Shown here: positions 47,433 through 59,238 of the stretch, in pieces
How positions within the stretch are numbered: the stretch's first letter is position 1
Layout: each line of letters starts with the position of its first letter
Source: Capsaspora owczarzaki ATCC 30864
Lineage: Eukaryota > Opisthokonta > Filasterea
Direction: 5' to 3'
Assembly (NCBI RefSeq): GCF_000151315.2
Contig: NW_011887294.1
Coordinates: 378,266 to 442,265 of the forward strand
DNA length: 64,000 bases
Position numbers and translations under genes: made by a program
Notes under the pieces: generated by a model
What the model was told of the DNA's origin: nothing
Seen by the model: only the letters and a program-made list of their open reading frames with translations
Database searches by the model: none

Positions 47433-48001
47433 ACAATCTGTAGAGATGCTCCTCCAAGCGGGCATTCGTGCCTGTTTGGTTTCTTTGCAGTCGCCCATAA
47501 AACTGGAATTGGATGCGTTTTGATCATCACACAGTGACCTTTCTTGTGTGTGTGTGCAATTGTTGTGCTGCGTTTGGTAGTAAGCATTAAAACGGCCGTT
47601 CGGTTCTTCGTTCTCATGTTCAATTGTTTAGAATGGAGAGAGGTGTCTAGCAATTTTTTTTTTTGTTTGTTTGTTTGTTTGTTTGTTTGTTTGTTTGGTC
47701 CTTCTGTTGTTGTTGCTGCTGCTCCGTTACTTGTCACCAAACTCTGCCCAAGAATGCAATCCTTCTCAATCTCCAACGTCACTCGAAAATTCCACAACTG
47801 TAGAAACAAAAAACTCAAAACAGCATCCAACGATGAAATTTTACACTCGTCATGTATTGTTGCAGTGAACAGCCAGGAAAAAGTGCATGGTTTTAAGGAA
47901 AAACAAGTTACAGGGACGACGAAATCAAGGACACACGACAAAGCAAGGACCAGGGCGTTGCCAGGAGAAGGAGACTTCGCATACAATTCGAAAGGCACTG
48001 T
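47433..48001. other. Convergent 3' region, RPS12/RPL9
   Basis: About 570 bp holding both 3' UTRs. It contains a run of about eight GTTT units at 47665-47697 directly after a T run. No gene is visible. Confidence 0.6.
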
Positions 48002-48719
48002 TTACTTGCCCTTAACAGAGATGCTGCCGGTGGACGACACGTAGATACCGTCGAGGAACTTGCGGATATCCTTGTTGTGGACTTTGACGGACTGCTGGAT
48101 GACAGCGGCGGAGAGGGAGACATCCTCAACGCTGTTGCCGCGGAGGACGATCTCATCCTTGACGTTCTCCTGCTGCTCGACGGTGACGCCGGGGATCATG
48201 GCGACGGTGCGGACGACCTTCTCGCCGATGAAGTTGCGGATCTCCATCTTGGTCTTGTTCTCGATAACGTTGACGTTGATGGGGAAATGTGCGTAGACGA
48301 ACTTCATCTTGTACTCGAAGCCCTCAGTGACACCCTTGATCATGTTGTTGATGTGCGAGGTCAGGGTGCGGACGCAAGCGAGCTCCTTGCGGTTGCCGAA
48401 CCACATGTCGACGCGGACGCGGCGGCCAGCGTTGAGCATGTGCATCTCGACGTTGAGGTGCTTGAACTCGCGCTCAAGAGCACCACGGGGGCCGGTGACC
48501 TTAACGTTGCGGGCCTTGACGGCAACCTTGACTGTAAGATGTCGCAAGACATGGATGACAACAAGGGAGAGAGAGAGGAGAGCGAGAGAGGGGGGAAAGA
48601 AAAAAAAAAGTCAGGAAATGGAAGACAACGCACGACTATTGCTGCTAAACCTCAAGCGAAAACGTTCACGTACCGTTCTCCGGGATGTCGACGTACGAAG
48701 TCTGGAGGATTTGCCTCAT
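48002..48719 (-). CDS. RPL9: Large ribosomal subunit protein uL6
   Basis: Exons read as 48719-48674 and 48531-48002; 191 residues, matching human uL6/RPL9 (192). Exon 1 codes for [16 protein letters not shown]; exon 2 has [56 protein letters not shown] and [14 protein letters not shown]. It is a structural protein of the 60S subunit near the sarcin-ricin loop and stalk base. The ATG is preceded by CCCTCGCTTGTTCC, just behind a strong polypyrimidine-CAG acceptor, so a 5' UTR intron is likely. The frame upstream of the ATG is open to that acceptor, but homology supports this start. Confidence 0.97.
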
Positions 48720-49866
48720 CTCTAAAGGAACAAGCGAGGGCTGCAAAGCAAACAAGCAAAAGAAGTGGAGTGAGCAAAACAAAAAGAAAAAAAAAAAAAC
48801 ACGAACGAAAAGAAAAAAAAAAGTCAAGCCATCCGCCACAGTTTTCTGAATGCGAGAGAGAGAGATGGGCTGCGTGGCAATGAGGCAAAAAGCTGACGGC
48901 ACGCGAAATCCACGTTGAACTGCGATCGACGGCAAAGCGAGACGGCGACGGAGGGCAGGGACGAAAGTTGACCCGAGCCAGTGTCGTCCCTCGTTTGCTG
49001 CAAACTCCCTCCCCCTGGCTTCAGTGCTGGCTCCCCTTGCTCCCTCTACGGTTGGATCGCGAACAAGTCCACAGTGATTGCATGCCGGGCGAGGGAGCGG
49101 ACCAGGACGTGGCTGGACGAAAGGGCGAGGAGCCGCGGAAAGAGGAAAATCCCAAGACGAATCACCCACACTACTTCAATCCGCCGCCCTGCCGACTTGT
49201 TCCATTGCACCACCCCTCTCGCGCGATGGAATCGGTCAGCACGCATGATTGCTCAACAGATTTGGTGGGGCAGGAGGCGCTGGGACGAGCGGATGATGGG
49301 CGAAGCATCGCAACAGCGCACAAGCCAAAGTCGAAAACATACGAAAAGAGAGGCCGAACATTACTTTGGGAAATGCAAATCATAAACCCAGATCGACACG
49401 CAAGTCAACGAGTTTGGCTCCCAGCTGTTAATTGCGCTATCCATTGTATCGTTTGGAAGAAGGGTAATTTTTTTCGTTTTCATTTGGGGCTCGTTGTCTG
49501 AGGTGCAACGCTCGAGTTCACCGTCCGCTGGGAACGCACTGGTTTTGAACATTGGCTTGCGACGGGCAGCCCTTTCCCGTGCGTTCTTGACTTGGGTTTG
49601 AGCATTACAAAGCATGGCGAGAGGCAGTGAATGTCTCGAGGAGATTGCGAGAAACACCAGCACGAGGAACGTTGCACGAAATTGTTTGACTTTTGAAACA
49701 ATCATTGGTGTGACAATTTTGGGGGGAACACTTTGAACACGACAACACAATCAATGCAGCGCAAGCAATGTAGGAAGAAGCTTAAAACAAAACAACAAGT
49801 CCAACACGGAGCATACCCCCAAAGAGCAACATGAACTCAAAAACATCCAAGGCCACGGACGGTCCA
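48720..49866. other. Intergenic region, RPL9 5' side and G8-gene 3' side
   Basis: About 1.15 kb. The left end has a probable splice acceptor at 48741-48742 (minus) with a long pyrimidine tract, implying an RPL9 5' UTR intron and a non-coding first exon somewhere to the right. Short frames on both strands show no recognisable protein. Confidence 0.45.
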
Positions 49867-52800
49867 CTACAGGTAAGCGCAGTGGCCGTAGCATCGCGCA
49901 CCAGCATCTGTGCTCGAGACCGGAGCCACAATAACAAAGTCGGTCGTGGGCGTAGCATCGCAGCCCAGATTGCAGTTGCCCAGACCGTCGAGACGACCGA
50001 GCCTGCGGCAGCACAGTTGATCATCAAAGCGATAACCCTCAGCGTACGAGTTTGCCTTGTACTGCACCCAGCAATCCGCAAAGCCGGCAAAGTAGGAAGC
50101 AGTGTGCACATGAGAAAGCTGACCCTCACTGAAGAGGGCCAAATCCTCGGCGGGCGGCGCTGCAAGAGTTGTGCAAGCACCATCAATTGGAGCCTCGCCA
50201 CTCATGCACGAGGTGCAGTACGTGGCAGAGCCACTGCATGTGCGGCACGAGGCATCGCAGCACTGCGACGCCGAGTCAAAGCAGTCTCGAAGGCAAGTAG
50301 CGTCGCATGCCAAGTCAATCACTTCGTCCGTGTCGTAGGTGCCGGGGACGTCACCCTCGAATGGGTTGCCAGAAATCACAACGCCTTCCCCGAGCAGCGC
50401 GCCACAGGGAATATGGAAGAGACCAACGGGCAAGGTCGTCAATTGGTTGTGGTTTAGTCCAATGTACTCGAGTTTTTTGAGATTCGCAAACAGCAGGCCG
50501 GGTACCCGTGTCAAGCCACAGCCCTGCAAGTCACTGCGCGTCAAAAAGAGGCAAAGTACAGCGGTTTGAGAGGGGACGGTGAGCTTTCAATATGTTTGGC
50601 AACGCTACAGTCACCCACAAAAGTGATTCTCACATTGACTCGATCGTGGATTGAAGAGGTTGGAAGACCTTGCCTGGAATGCGCTCGAGATTCGTGTTCC
50701 ACATCATCTCGCTGTGACAAAAAAAAAGAAACAAAAAAAACAATCAGCTTGAAGAAAAGACTGGTGCATGGCGTCAACGGCAAACTCCTTTACAAGTAAA
50801 TAAGCGAAGTCAAGCCCTCGAAAGCATTGTAATCCACCGATTCCAGGTCGTACAGCGCATTCAGACTTCTACGAATGGGATGCCAAAAAAATGTGAGTAC
50901 AAGCATCACTCCCGTTTGTCTTCATGCTTGTTCTGCAAGGCGTACAGTTCTTCAAGATTGGTCAGCGTATGGAAGCCGAAAGCGCCCAAGGTCGTGATGC
51001 CTTCAAGTCCGTTGTATGTCCTTGGACAAGAATCATACAACAGCAGAAGAAAACAGCGCACAAAATGAGCCCACACCCTTCCTCTCCTCTCGGAGGCATC
51101 AAACTGCACAGAAAACTTACAGACGAACAACCGATGCGCCGAGACCAAGGTCGCTTGGCTCAGCAGGCCCGCTCAACCAGAGCGACTCTTGAATCGTCAG
51201 CTCTTCGAGCGCCAGTGTCGACAGGGCATTCTTGGAGCTGCGGATGCGACATCCAGAAATAGACAGAGTGGTGCACCCAGAGCCCGAGAACGTCGACAAG
51301 TGCACAACGTCAGAGGCAGCGTGCGTGCAATCGCAAGTGTAAACCGTTTCATTCAACGAGCAAGCGTCCGGGTTGGGCAGCAACACACCACCAAGGCGTG
51401 GTGGTTTGGGCGTTCGGCACAAGTTGGAAGCCGTGGCCTGGCAAGTGTTTCCAGGAATGTCCGCAAGAACAAGCGAGGCGTTGAACGCGGCAAACTCTGC
51501 AGTGCACGCGAACGGGCGCGCGAGAGGAGCTCCCACCTCAGCGTACGGGCGGGACACAAAGTCGCTCGGCAGCGTAAAGACATACGCCAAACAGCCACCG
51601 GCCGGGCAGTCGACAAGGCCGTCGCCGGTTTCGGCCGAGTTCCCGCTGGCCCGCGTGGCCCAGTATCGGCACACCGTTTCGTACGTGTCGCGGAGCTGCG
51701 GATCCGTCACGGAATCGGCCACCTTGCAAGTGCTATTGGCCGAATCCCAGTCGCACACGTCGCGCGGCAGGCAGCGCACATAGTCCTCGTTGACCTCAAT
51801 GTCAAAGTCGTCCGCAATCCAGGCGTTGTCAAGAGTGACGGTCAAGACACCATTCTCCAGTGTGGGAACGCCAGGCAGCGCGACCGGAATAATGGGCTGC
51901 GCGCGGCTGTTCCCGTCAATGTTGTAGGTCGGGTAAATGCGGGCAAAGTGGCCGTCCGTGGCCAAGTTGAAACTCGTGCCGACGTAGATTTGGTAGGTGA
52001 CCTTGCTGGTGCGTTGAGGATAGAGCTGGTACAGGACGTACGAATCAGACGGAACAAACATGTCCTTGCCGCGGATAAAGTTAAAGTCTTTACAGTTGGG
52101 GCCAGTCAAGCTTTGGCGGTGCGTGTCGATAAAGTAGGTCATGTCGCTCATGGTCAGCGCAGGCGCGGACCACACAAGAGACCCGGCCATCATCATGCCA
52201 TTGGTGCAGCTGAACATGTTGTTGGTCGAGTCCACACTCTCGCACAGGTCGCCAGAGCACGGCCGGTCGGTCGGCAGCAGGAACTGCCGGTACAGCGGGA
52301 CTTGCGTATAGTTGGTCGATGCGGTACCATTCACAATGGACCAGTCAGATACCACTTTAAACCAAGCGGGGTGCATGGTGGAGCGGGCTGCCATGGTGAT
52401 GACGGAGGTCAGCATGTCGTTGGGCACCGTGTTGACACCAAACGACTTGCATTCGGCGATTGTGGTCGGTGCAAGGTAAAAGGTGTTTTCGCTCACGGAC
52501 GACGAGCGGCCGGTGATGCTGGAGGTTACACCCGTCAACGAGCCGTCCACATCAACCAGAATGGTGGATGCGTCAATCGGAGTGACACCAAGGCCTGCAG
52601 AGATCGTCGGCGGCTGTTGAGGACTCGCAGTAATGTACTCGGCCGTAATGTCGAGGACGTTATGACGCATGCTCTCCTCATCAAACGCACTACGGCGGAA
52701 GGCGAAGGCCGGAGGATAGTAGAAACCGTTGGGCTGCTTCCAGCCAATGCCAGCGTTGATGACGTTCATTTGCTTGTTGCCAGTCGCTGCCACGGGTTGG

Positions 52801-55394
52801 GTGGTCATGCGGTAGATGCCACACGATGAGGACTTCTCGGAGGGGTCGCAGGTAAAGTTCTTGGCCGCCATGAAAATGTTGCCGTCTGCAAAGAAGGGGC
52901 CGTCGTAAATGGTAATCAGCCGCGAAGGCTGGAAACCAGCCAGGGCGTATGCAACACCCTCAGCCTTGAACGGACAGAGCTTGGTGTTGAGCAGACAGTC
53001 GCTTTCGGGGAACGATGGCCCGGCGCGGCCAGCCGTCGCGCTCTCTGGTTGAGTGGCACCAATGAAAATGTTGTTGTACGCCAGCATCCACAATCCAGGC
53101 ACAGCATCCAGCCAGCTGCCGCCAGTCACAAAGCCCAGGCCACCAAACACCTGATCAGTCACCAGACTGTTGGAGAACAAAAACCAGTAGCCGCGCAGCC
53201 AGATGGATCCAAAGTTCACCTCGGGCCAGTTGTACGACGTGCGGAAACGGTCAATAACGGCCGTCGAGCAAAGGCCTGCATTCAGCTTGTAGTTGTCCGT
53301 GGCGGCAGTGGGTGGGTAGGTGTTGAGCTGGATGCCACGAGAGCACACCACTGCGTCGTTTGTCTGGTAGTAGGCAAAGTCGCTGTTGATTTTGGTGGGC
53401 ACAAAGTTTTGCGTCACGATCGGCAGCATGTCGACAGTGATGGTGTAAGGGTTGATGACCACATTCTTGCCATACGGGCCCGGACCGCCAAACCCAGTCA
53501 GGCCCACCTTCGACGGATAAATGTCAATCGCAGTCTGCAATGCCAGCGGGGCAGTGGAGCAACTGCATCCTCGGAAGCGCTTGATGGGGGCAATGCGTGG
53601 GACGGACGAGAGCCAGTTGGCATAGTCCTCGTCGGTGCCAGTCTTGAAGGTCCATTTCATTTGGCGACTCGGGCCGCTCAACGACGAGCCCAAGAGCCAA
53701 AAGCAACTACCCCAGCCGAGAACGCCAGAGACCATGTTGCCCACGACGTCATTCCACATGTTCATAAACCAAAAGCCAACAGGCATGTACTCGTCACCGC
53801 CAAGAATCCCGCTGAGACCCTGAACTGACGGGACAATGCCCGGAACGGCGCGAGCTGTCGGCGACGTGGGCTGCTGCGTCGCCAGATAGTCCTTGAGAGG
53901 CACGCGGATGGTTGCGGCCAGGTTGTGGCACACAAGATTGTTGATTTCAGATCCGTCTTCAAAGTAGTAGCCATGGCCGACAGACAGGTAGCCGACGTTG
54001 CGAGCCAGCGTCACCCCGCTGGAGGCATGCACTGTGAAGAATCGAGTCATCGAATCCCACGACGACGAGTCCTTGACAAACACGTTCGTGTAGTACACCT
54101 GCTTGGCGAGATGAATATGGACTGGATAGTGACCCATCCGACCACCTTGGCCGAGCTGGTGAAACTCGACTCCTTGGATCTGGTACCGTCCAAAGCCCTG
54201 ACGCACAACCGTGTGCCCGCCAAAGTAGCACGCGGGGTTGTTGGTGGCGACAGTACAAGCCGAGGAAGCAGGAAAGTTGTCGGTAGAGGTTGCGCCCAGC
54301 GAGTAGACCTTGATGCTGCGGGACAGCAGGCCGACCGCAGCACGCACATCCGCGTCCTTGTTGGGGTTGTTGGAGTTTTCCGAGAGCTGCTCGTCCATGG
54401 GGATGAGCGAGCCAAAGTGATTGTAGGCCAGCGGCGCGACCAACGTGACTGTTGCGGAATCGACCACGTCGGCTGCCAGCTCCGCCGTCTCCGTGTGGCT
54501 TGGATACCAATCCGTCGTGGTCAGAATGATCTTGTCGCCCTGGCGCCAACGCACGGGTCGATCGAGGGTGATGGTGGATTGCCCAGCTGCAGCCGTGACG
54601 CCAAGGCGCACCCAGCTTTGGCCCGTCAGTTGAGCCCAAGCATCAGAGCTGAAGGGGTCTGCGGGGGTCTCGCACTCTGTCGGGCGGGCCAGAGCAGGGT
54701 TGACAAAGTCGCTCGGAGCGACGCCATTTCGGCCAAAGAGCTCAACCGACCCACCGTACGAGACAGCGAGAACCTTGTGGCCAAACGAGTTGCCAGGACC
54801 GTCGTACATGTTGTCGGAATAGGCCTCAAACAGGGCGTTCTGGTTTTCGAGTGCGCACGACCCGGCCGAGTTGCACGGATCGCTAACGCTGCTCGACACG
54901 TTGCAGCACTGCTTGTTGGAGACGCGCTCGGCGGGGTAGCACCCACCGGCCGTTTGGCAGCGAATGCCAGTGACGCCGAGGTTGGTGCCCTGGTTTGTGG
55001 GATCGGTGCCCCACAGACCAATCTGCAAATTGCCGCCGTTGCAGCCGAAGGGCTTGCACCAACGGCCACCGACCACGCGCCCGCCTTGCTCGACCAGCAT
55101 GGCATTCACGCGAAAGTCAATCACATTGCCGTCGTCTTCAAACCAGACAATGCCGCCCGCGAGCACATTGACGTGATGAAACACGTACGATCCGGATTGG
55201 AAAATGAAACATTCGGACACAGCGAGGTCTTGTGCGGGGTTTGTCGCGCTGGAAGGAGCAAACACGGTGCAACCAGCAGGAGGGGTAGCATCGTCGCAGC
55301 TGAGATTGCAAGCGGTATCCACTGCACTTGTGGCGCCAACGATGGTCGCCACCAAGAGTAGAACTGGCAGCAGAACGCGGCGGCGGCGCATCAT
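49867..55394 (-). CDS. Secreted/surface G8-type beta-helix protein (CEMIP-like) with C-terminal leucine-rich repeats
   Basis: Exons read as 55394-51121, 51020-50946, 50868-50794, 50711-50634 and 50533-49867; 1722 residues. A signal peptide (MMRRRRVLLPVLLLVATIVG) leads into a Cys-containing G8-like region, then a parallel beta-helix region whose HYPVHIHLAKQV, VHASSGVTLARNVGYLSVGHGYYFEDGS (~420-480) resembles animal CEMIP/TMEM2 and fibrocystin-L. After residue ~1420 the protein passes into leucine-rich repeats: three small phase-2 exons of 75, 75 and 78 nt each give one repeat, and the last exon adds more plus a Cys-rich tail (CLRDC...CCDASCRTCSG...CTSC). No transmembrane helix is seen in this frame, so it is probably secreted. 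Possible role is carbohydrate binding or matrix; enzymatic activity is unproven. Confidence 0.85.
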
Positions 55395-56818
55395 CTGTTT
55401 TCGAACGACAATCAAGGTAGGCAAAGTGAGATGAAGGATGCCAATGTTTTTTGGGTTTTTTGCTGCTGGGTGTTGACAAAAACGAAAAAGCCGACAAATC
55501 AAATCATAAAAAAAGAAAAGATCTTAGAAATCGGCGAAACCTTTGTTTTCTTTTCGGCGAAACTCCAAAACGTAGGAATAACTAACGCATCATGGTGATT
55601 CCATTCCGAGGACGACGACGACGACGACGACGACGCCGACGACGACGAGAGTAGAAGAGGAGAAGAAGACTCAGGGCGGTGAGGCGCGAGGGGGAAGGGC
55701 GAAGGGGAAGCAGAGGGGGGGGGGAACGAGAGTAGAAGGGGCGGGAGCAGAAGAGCAGTTGAATGCGATCCATCGGGAAGCGGGAAGGCACGGGAAGGAA
55801 AGGGGGTTGCGACTGCTCAAGATGGAGACAGAGAAGGAACAGAGAAGGACAAGAAGTACGGAAGGAAAGGGAGAGGGAGGGAAGGGAAGAGAAGGGGGAT
55901 GGACTGGAGGCAGGGGGGAATGAGCGTGGGTTGAGGGAGCGGAGATTCAATTCAAAAAAAAGCAAAAAAAAAGCAAAAAATCAATCAACCCACTCACTCC
56001 AACAGAAGGAAGAAGATGAAGACTGAGGATGATGGAACCCCACCTCCCATTCCAGACCCAAGCCGTGAAGCGTTTTGAGAGGAGAGAGGGTAGGAGATGG
56101 GTGAATAGCAACGACAGAGCGGAAGAGGAGAATCGCAATGTGAAAGAAGGGGGAAAGAAAGGTGACCTCCTCCCACTCAACCCCCCTCCCCAACAACACC
56201 CAACAACACCCACCCCTGCGTTTAGTGTTTGGTAACCAGCAAATGCAAGATAAAACTCACACTTGTTGCTGATGAAATGAGGAGTGAAGAGTGCATTTTT
56301 CAAAATCCCTCCTCCTTTAAAAAATCCTGGAAGAAAAAGGGGCGAAACCAAAAACAAAGTGAAGGGCGCGCCAACCAGCTGAGAACGAGCGCGTTGAACT
56401 TTGAGCGCGCGCTCGACGCCTCGCCCCTCGCTCTCTTGCTCACGTCATGGTTTGCTCTTGCTCCTGCTCATAGTGTGGAAGCCCGTGTGCTGGCATTTTT
56501 GCACTGAGGACAACAGGCGAATGGTGATGGATGACTCGTCTGTTTGATCCATCAGTGGCTTGACTCATGCATGCATGCATTGGTTTGGCCATCGATTGCC
56601 TTCGCGAGTCACTGTTCAGCAAGTTGGTTCAAGCTGAGCTTCCATTCAGCCTAAACTTACAGTGAGCGTTTGAATGTTCTGAGTCTCTTTCCGTTTCATC
56701 CTCATCCGTTGATGCTTCACTCTGACCCCCATTCCGACTAGATCTTCTCCAATCTCTATCTGTTCTGCTTTTCTCTACGTCCACTCTCTATCTTTTTCCT
56801 TCTGTCAACGCAGTCGAG
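55395..56818. promoter_or_regulatory. Divergent region with long purine-rich stretch
   Basis: 1.4 kb between divergent genes. From about 55599 to 55990 the plus strand is overwhelmingly G and A, starting with a (GAC)n run (55601-55640), and a second purine-rich patch lies at 56070-56160. The end next to the FYVE gene is pyrimidine-rich and finishes in CAG five bases before its ATG, a likely 5' UTR splice acceptor. Confidence 0.5.
55601..55640 (+). repeat. (GAC)n trinucleotide repeat
   Basis: About a dozen near-perfect GAC units with one GCC interruption, upstream of the G8 gene. Confidence 0.9.
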
Positions 56819-59113
56819 ATGCGCTCGTTCGGAGGCCCAGCAGCATCTCGCCTGGCGCCACCTTCCGACGGCGCCTCATCCGCATCCTCGTCATCCGCAT
56901 CATCATCATCGTCATCCTCCTCGTTCAACCATGGCAGTACCAGCGGCTATGGCGGACAGAGCGGACTCCCATCGCGGTCGTTCGGGACGCAGCAGCAGTC
57001 ATCATCATCATATCATCCGTCATCATCGTCCTCCTCCTCCTCCTCCTCCTCCTCCCACTCCCACCACCACTCACAAACATCATCGCCAGCAGTGCGATCC
57101 ACACAAGCGCAGGCACACTCGGCGCAGGCCCAGGCGCAGGCGCAGGCTCAAACGCACTCGGCTCAGCAGCTGCGGCCAGTGTCGACGGGCGACCCCGAAG
57201 ACACGGCGACCATCGTGCAGGGGATGCTGTGCCCGATGTGCATGAAGGACCTGCGGACCATCACCAAGCTGCAGGAGCACTGGGAAGAGGCGCACGCGAA
57301 CGAGGACAAGGCCATCTTTAGCACCCTCACGTCCTGGTTTAAGAGCAAAGGCAAGGGCGCCGGCTCGAGCAGCGGCGCTTCCACCTCAAACTCGGGTGCT
57401 ACAACCCCGACGTCCGCAATGGCGCCGGGCGGAGGGGTGGGCGGCGCTGGCGGCGGCGATGACTCTGAATTTGTCACCCGAGCGCACTGGGAGGATGACA
57501 GCGCGTCCTCGGTGTGCCGCGAGGACAACTGCAACAAGGAGTTTGGATTTCGCGAGCGCAGGCACCATTGCCGGAAATGCGGGAGACTGTTCTGCGGAGA
57601 GCACTGCATGTACCAGATCCGACTGAATGCGCTCGCTCAGCACGATCTCGAGAACGGCGTCATGAGCAAGGTCTGTCGAGGCTGCTTTGAAGGGCGAACA
57701 ATCCTGTCGCAGACATTTGGCGCCAGCCGGAGCTGGACGAAAGACTTCCAGGCCATCCGGCGCAAGCACAACGGCGACCTCGAGCTGAGCACAAACCAAC
57801 GCCTAAACCGCTTGGACAAGCTGCTCTCTCAGCTCGAAAAGGCGCGGAGCACCGCCACTGGCAAAATCATGCTCACGCCGACGGCGCGCAAGGCGGCCGA
57901 GCGCGCGGTGGTGGACTGGGAGGATGACTCAAAGGTGTCGGTGTGTCGCACCTGCGCCCGGTCGTTCGGCCTGCGAAACCGGCGTCACCATTGCCGCCTG
58001 TGCGGCTTTGTCGTGTGCGGCGAGCAGACGTGCTCTGACATGCTGTCACTGCGCTCGGCCAAACGGCTCACCGACAACGCGGCAGGTGTCAAGGCGCGCA
58101 AAATTCAGCTGACAACCGATGCCGGTGACGAGGATTTGGAGGTTCGCGTTTGCCACACTTGCGTTCAGCTCATGTTCCGACGCGCCACCCAAGCAGCCCG
58201 CGCCAAGGCACGACCGCCGCAGTATGCACAAATCTACGAGCGACTGGCTGTCGTCCGGAAGCAGATTGAAGAGCTCTTCCCGCGCTACCGCGCCAAGGCC
58301 GAGAAAGCCAACGACGTGAGCAATCCCTATCGCGATACCGATCGCGGCGAAGGGCTGCAACTCAAAGCCGAGCTGTCAAGCTTGTTTGACCAACTCGACA
58401 AGCTCAGCCAAGAGATTTACACTTGCAAATTGCCAGAATACCGCGGCACCGAGCCCGAACCCGCCAAAGACAAGGCCAAGCGCGAACGCAAAGCCGTGTG
58501 CCAAATGCAAATCCAAAACAACATTCGCTCTGCCGCGGTCGCCTACCGTGCAGAAAATTTGATCCAGCTCGAACTCTTGTCAACACGGCGGAAGGGTGAA
58601 GCGGCACCTGCACCAACCTCTGGGCCGAGCGTGCAATCTGCTCCGCCGCCTCAACCCCAGCTCTCGCAAAACTCTCAATCCATTCCCTCGTTATCGCAGC
58701 ATCAGCAGCCACATCAGCAGCAACAACAGCAACAACAGCAATCGCAGCAGCAGCGCGCTGCTCCCGCGGCCTCGCAAGCAGCTGCAGGCCAACAAACACA
58801 AATGCGGTCGTTCGACAATTTGCTGGACGCTGATTTGTCATCCGGCAACCGATCGAATAACAGGGCTTCGTCCTCTTTTGCGTCAAAGCCTGCATCTGGC
58901 GGAGCCACCCCATTAGGAGGACGCCAGGCCTCGGGAGTGAATAACAACGCGCTGAGTCTCCAAGCCCAAGTCGCCCTCGAGCAACGGGACAGAGTGAAGG
59001 CGTTTATTGCCAAGGCAGAGGCGGAGGGGCGCGAAGAAGAGGCAGCGACTCTCCGACGCGAGCTTGAAAACATGACTCGGTTTATGCAAGACATGGGGTT
59101 GATGAGCACCTAA
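56819..59113 (+). CDS. Double-FYVE Vac1/Rabenosyn-5-like endosomal protein
   Basis: Single coding exon, 764 residues. After a Ser/Gln/Ala-rich head comes a C2H2 zinc finger (~136-160, CPMCMKDLRTITKLQEHW...H), then FYVE domain 1 (~222-295: WEDD, RERRHHCRKCG, CRGC) and FYVE domain 2 (~365-460: WEDD, RNRRHHCRLCG, CHTC). Both keep the W-x-x-D and R-x-H-H-C-R motifs that bind PI3P. A helical region (~470-570) resembles the Rab-binding helices of rabenosyn, and the C-terminus (~720-755) is a short charged helix. C2H2 plus two FYVE is the layout of yeast Vac1/Pep7; animal rabenosyn-5 has one FYVE. It should tether Rab5-positive endosomes with Vps45-type SNARE regulators. Poly-Q lies near residue 635. 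Confidence 0.92.
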   Translation: MRSFGGPAASRLAPPSDGASSASSSSASSSSSSSSFNHGSTSGYGGQSGLPSRSFGTQQQSSSSYHPSSSSSSSSSSSSHSHHHSQTSSPAVRSTQAQAHSAQAQAQAQAQTHSAQQLRPVSTGDPEDTATIVQGMLCPMCMKDLRTITKLQEHWEEAHANEDKAIFSTLTSWFKSKGKGAGSSSGASTSNSGATTPTSAMAPGGGVGGAGGGDDSEFVTRAHWEDDSASSVCREDNCNKEFGFRERRHHCRKCGRLFCGEHCMYQIRLNALAQHDLENGVMSKVCRGCFEGRTILSQTFGASRSWTKDFQAIRRKHNGDLELSTNQRLNRLDKLLSQLEKARSTATGKIMLTPTARKAAERAVVDWEDDSKVSVCRTCARSFGLRNRRHHCRLCGFVVCGEQTCSDMLSLRSAKRLTDNAAGVKARKIQLTTDAGDEDLEVRVCHTCVQLMFRRATQAARAKARPPQYAQIYERLAVVRKQIEELFPRYRAKAEKANDVSNPYRDTDRGEGLQLKAELSSLFDQLDKLSQEIYTCKLPEYRGTEPEPAKDKAKRERKAVCQMQIQNNIRSAAVAYRAENLIQLELLSTRRKGEAAPAPTSGPSVQSAPPPQPQLSQNSQSIPSLSQHQQPHQQQQQQQQQSQQQRAAPAASQAAAGQQTQMRSFDNLLDADLSSGNRSNNRASSSFASKPASGGATPLGGRQASGVNNNALSLQAQVALEQRDRVKAFIAKAEAEGREEEAATLRRELENMTRFMQDMGLMST

Positions 59114-59238
59114 GCTACTGCTACGACAACTCCGTTTTGTTTTGTTTGTTTCACACCCCCCCCCCATTGTAAATTTTTTCAATCTTTCATAAATTTGTGA
59201 ATTCATACAGAAAAAGTACAGTACAGACCAGCAGCACA

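Noticed and set aside
53925-55361. 478-codon plus-strand frame
   Set aside because: Antisense of the G8/beta-helix exon; no recognisable protein.
56562-56580. Palindromic ATGCATGCATGCAT as an operator
   Set aside because: It is a simple four-base repeat that is automatically palindromic; it has no second copy or other sign of function.
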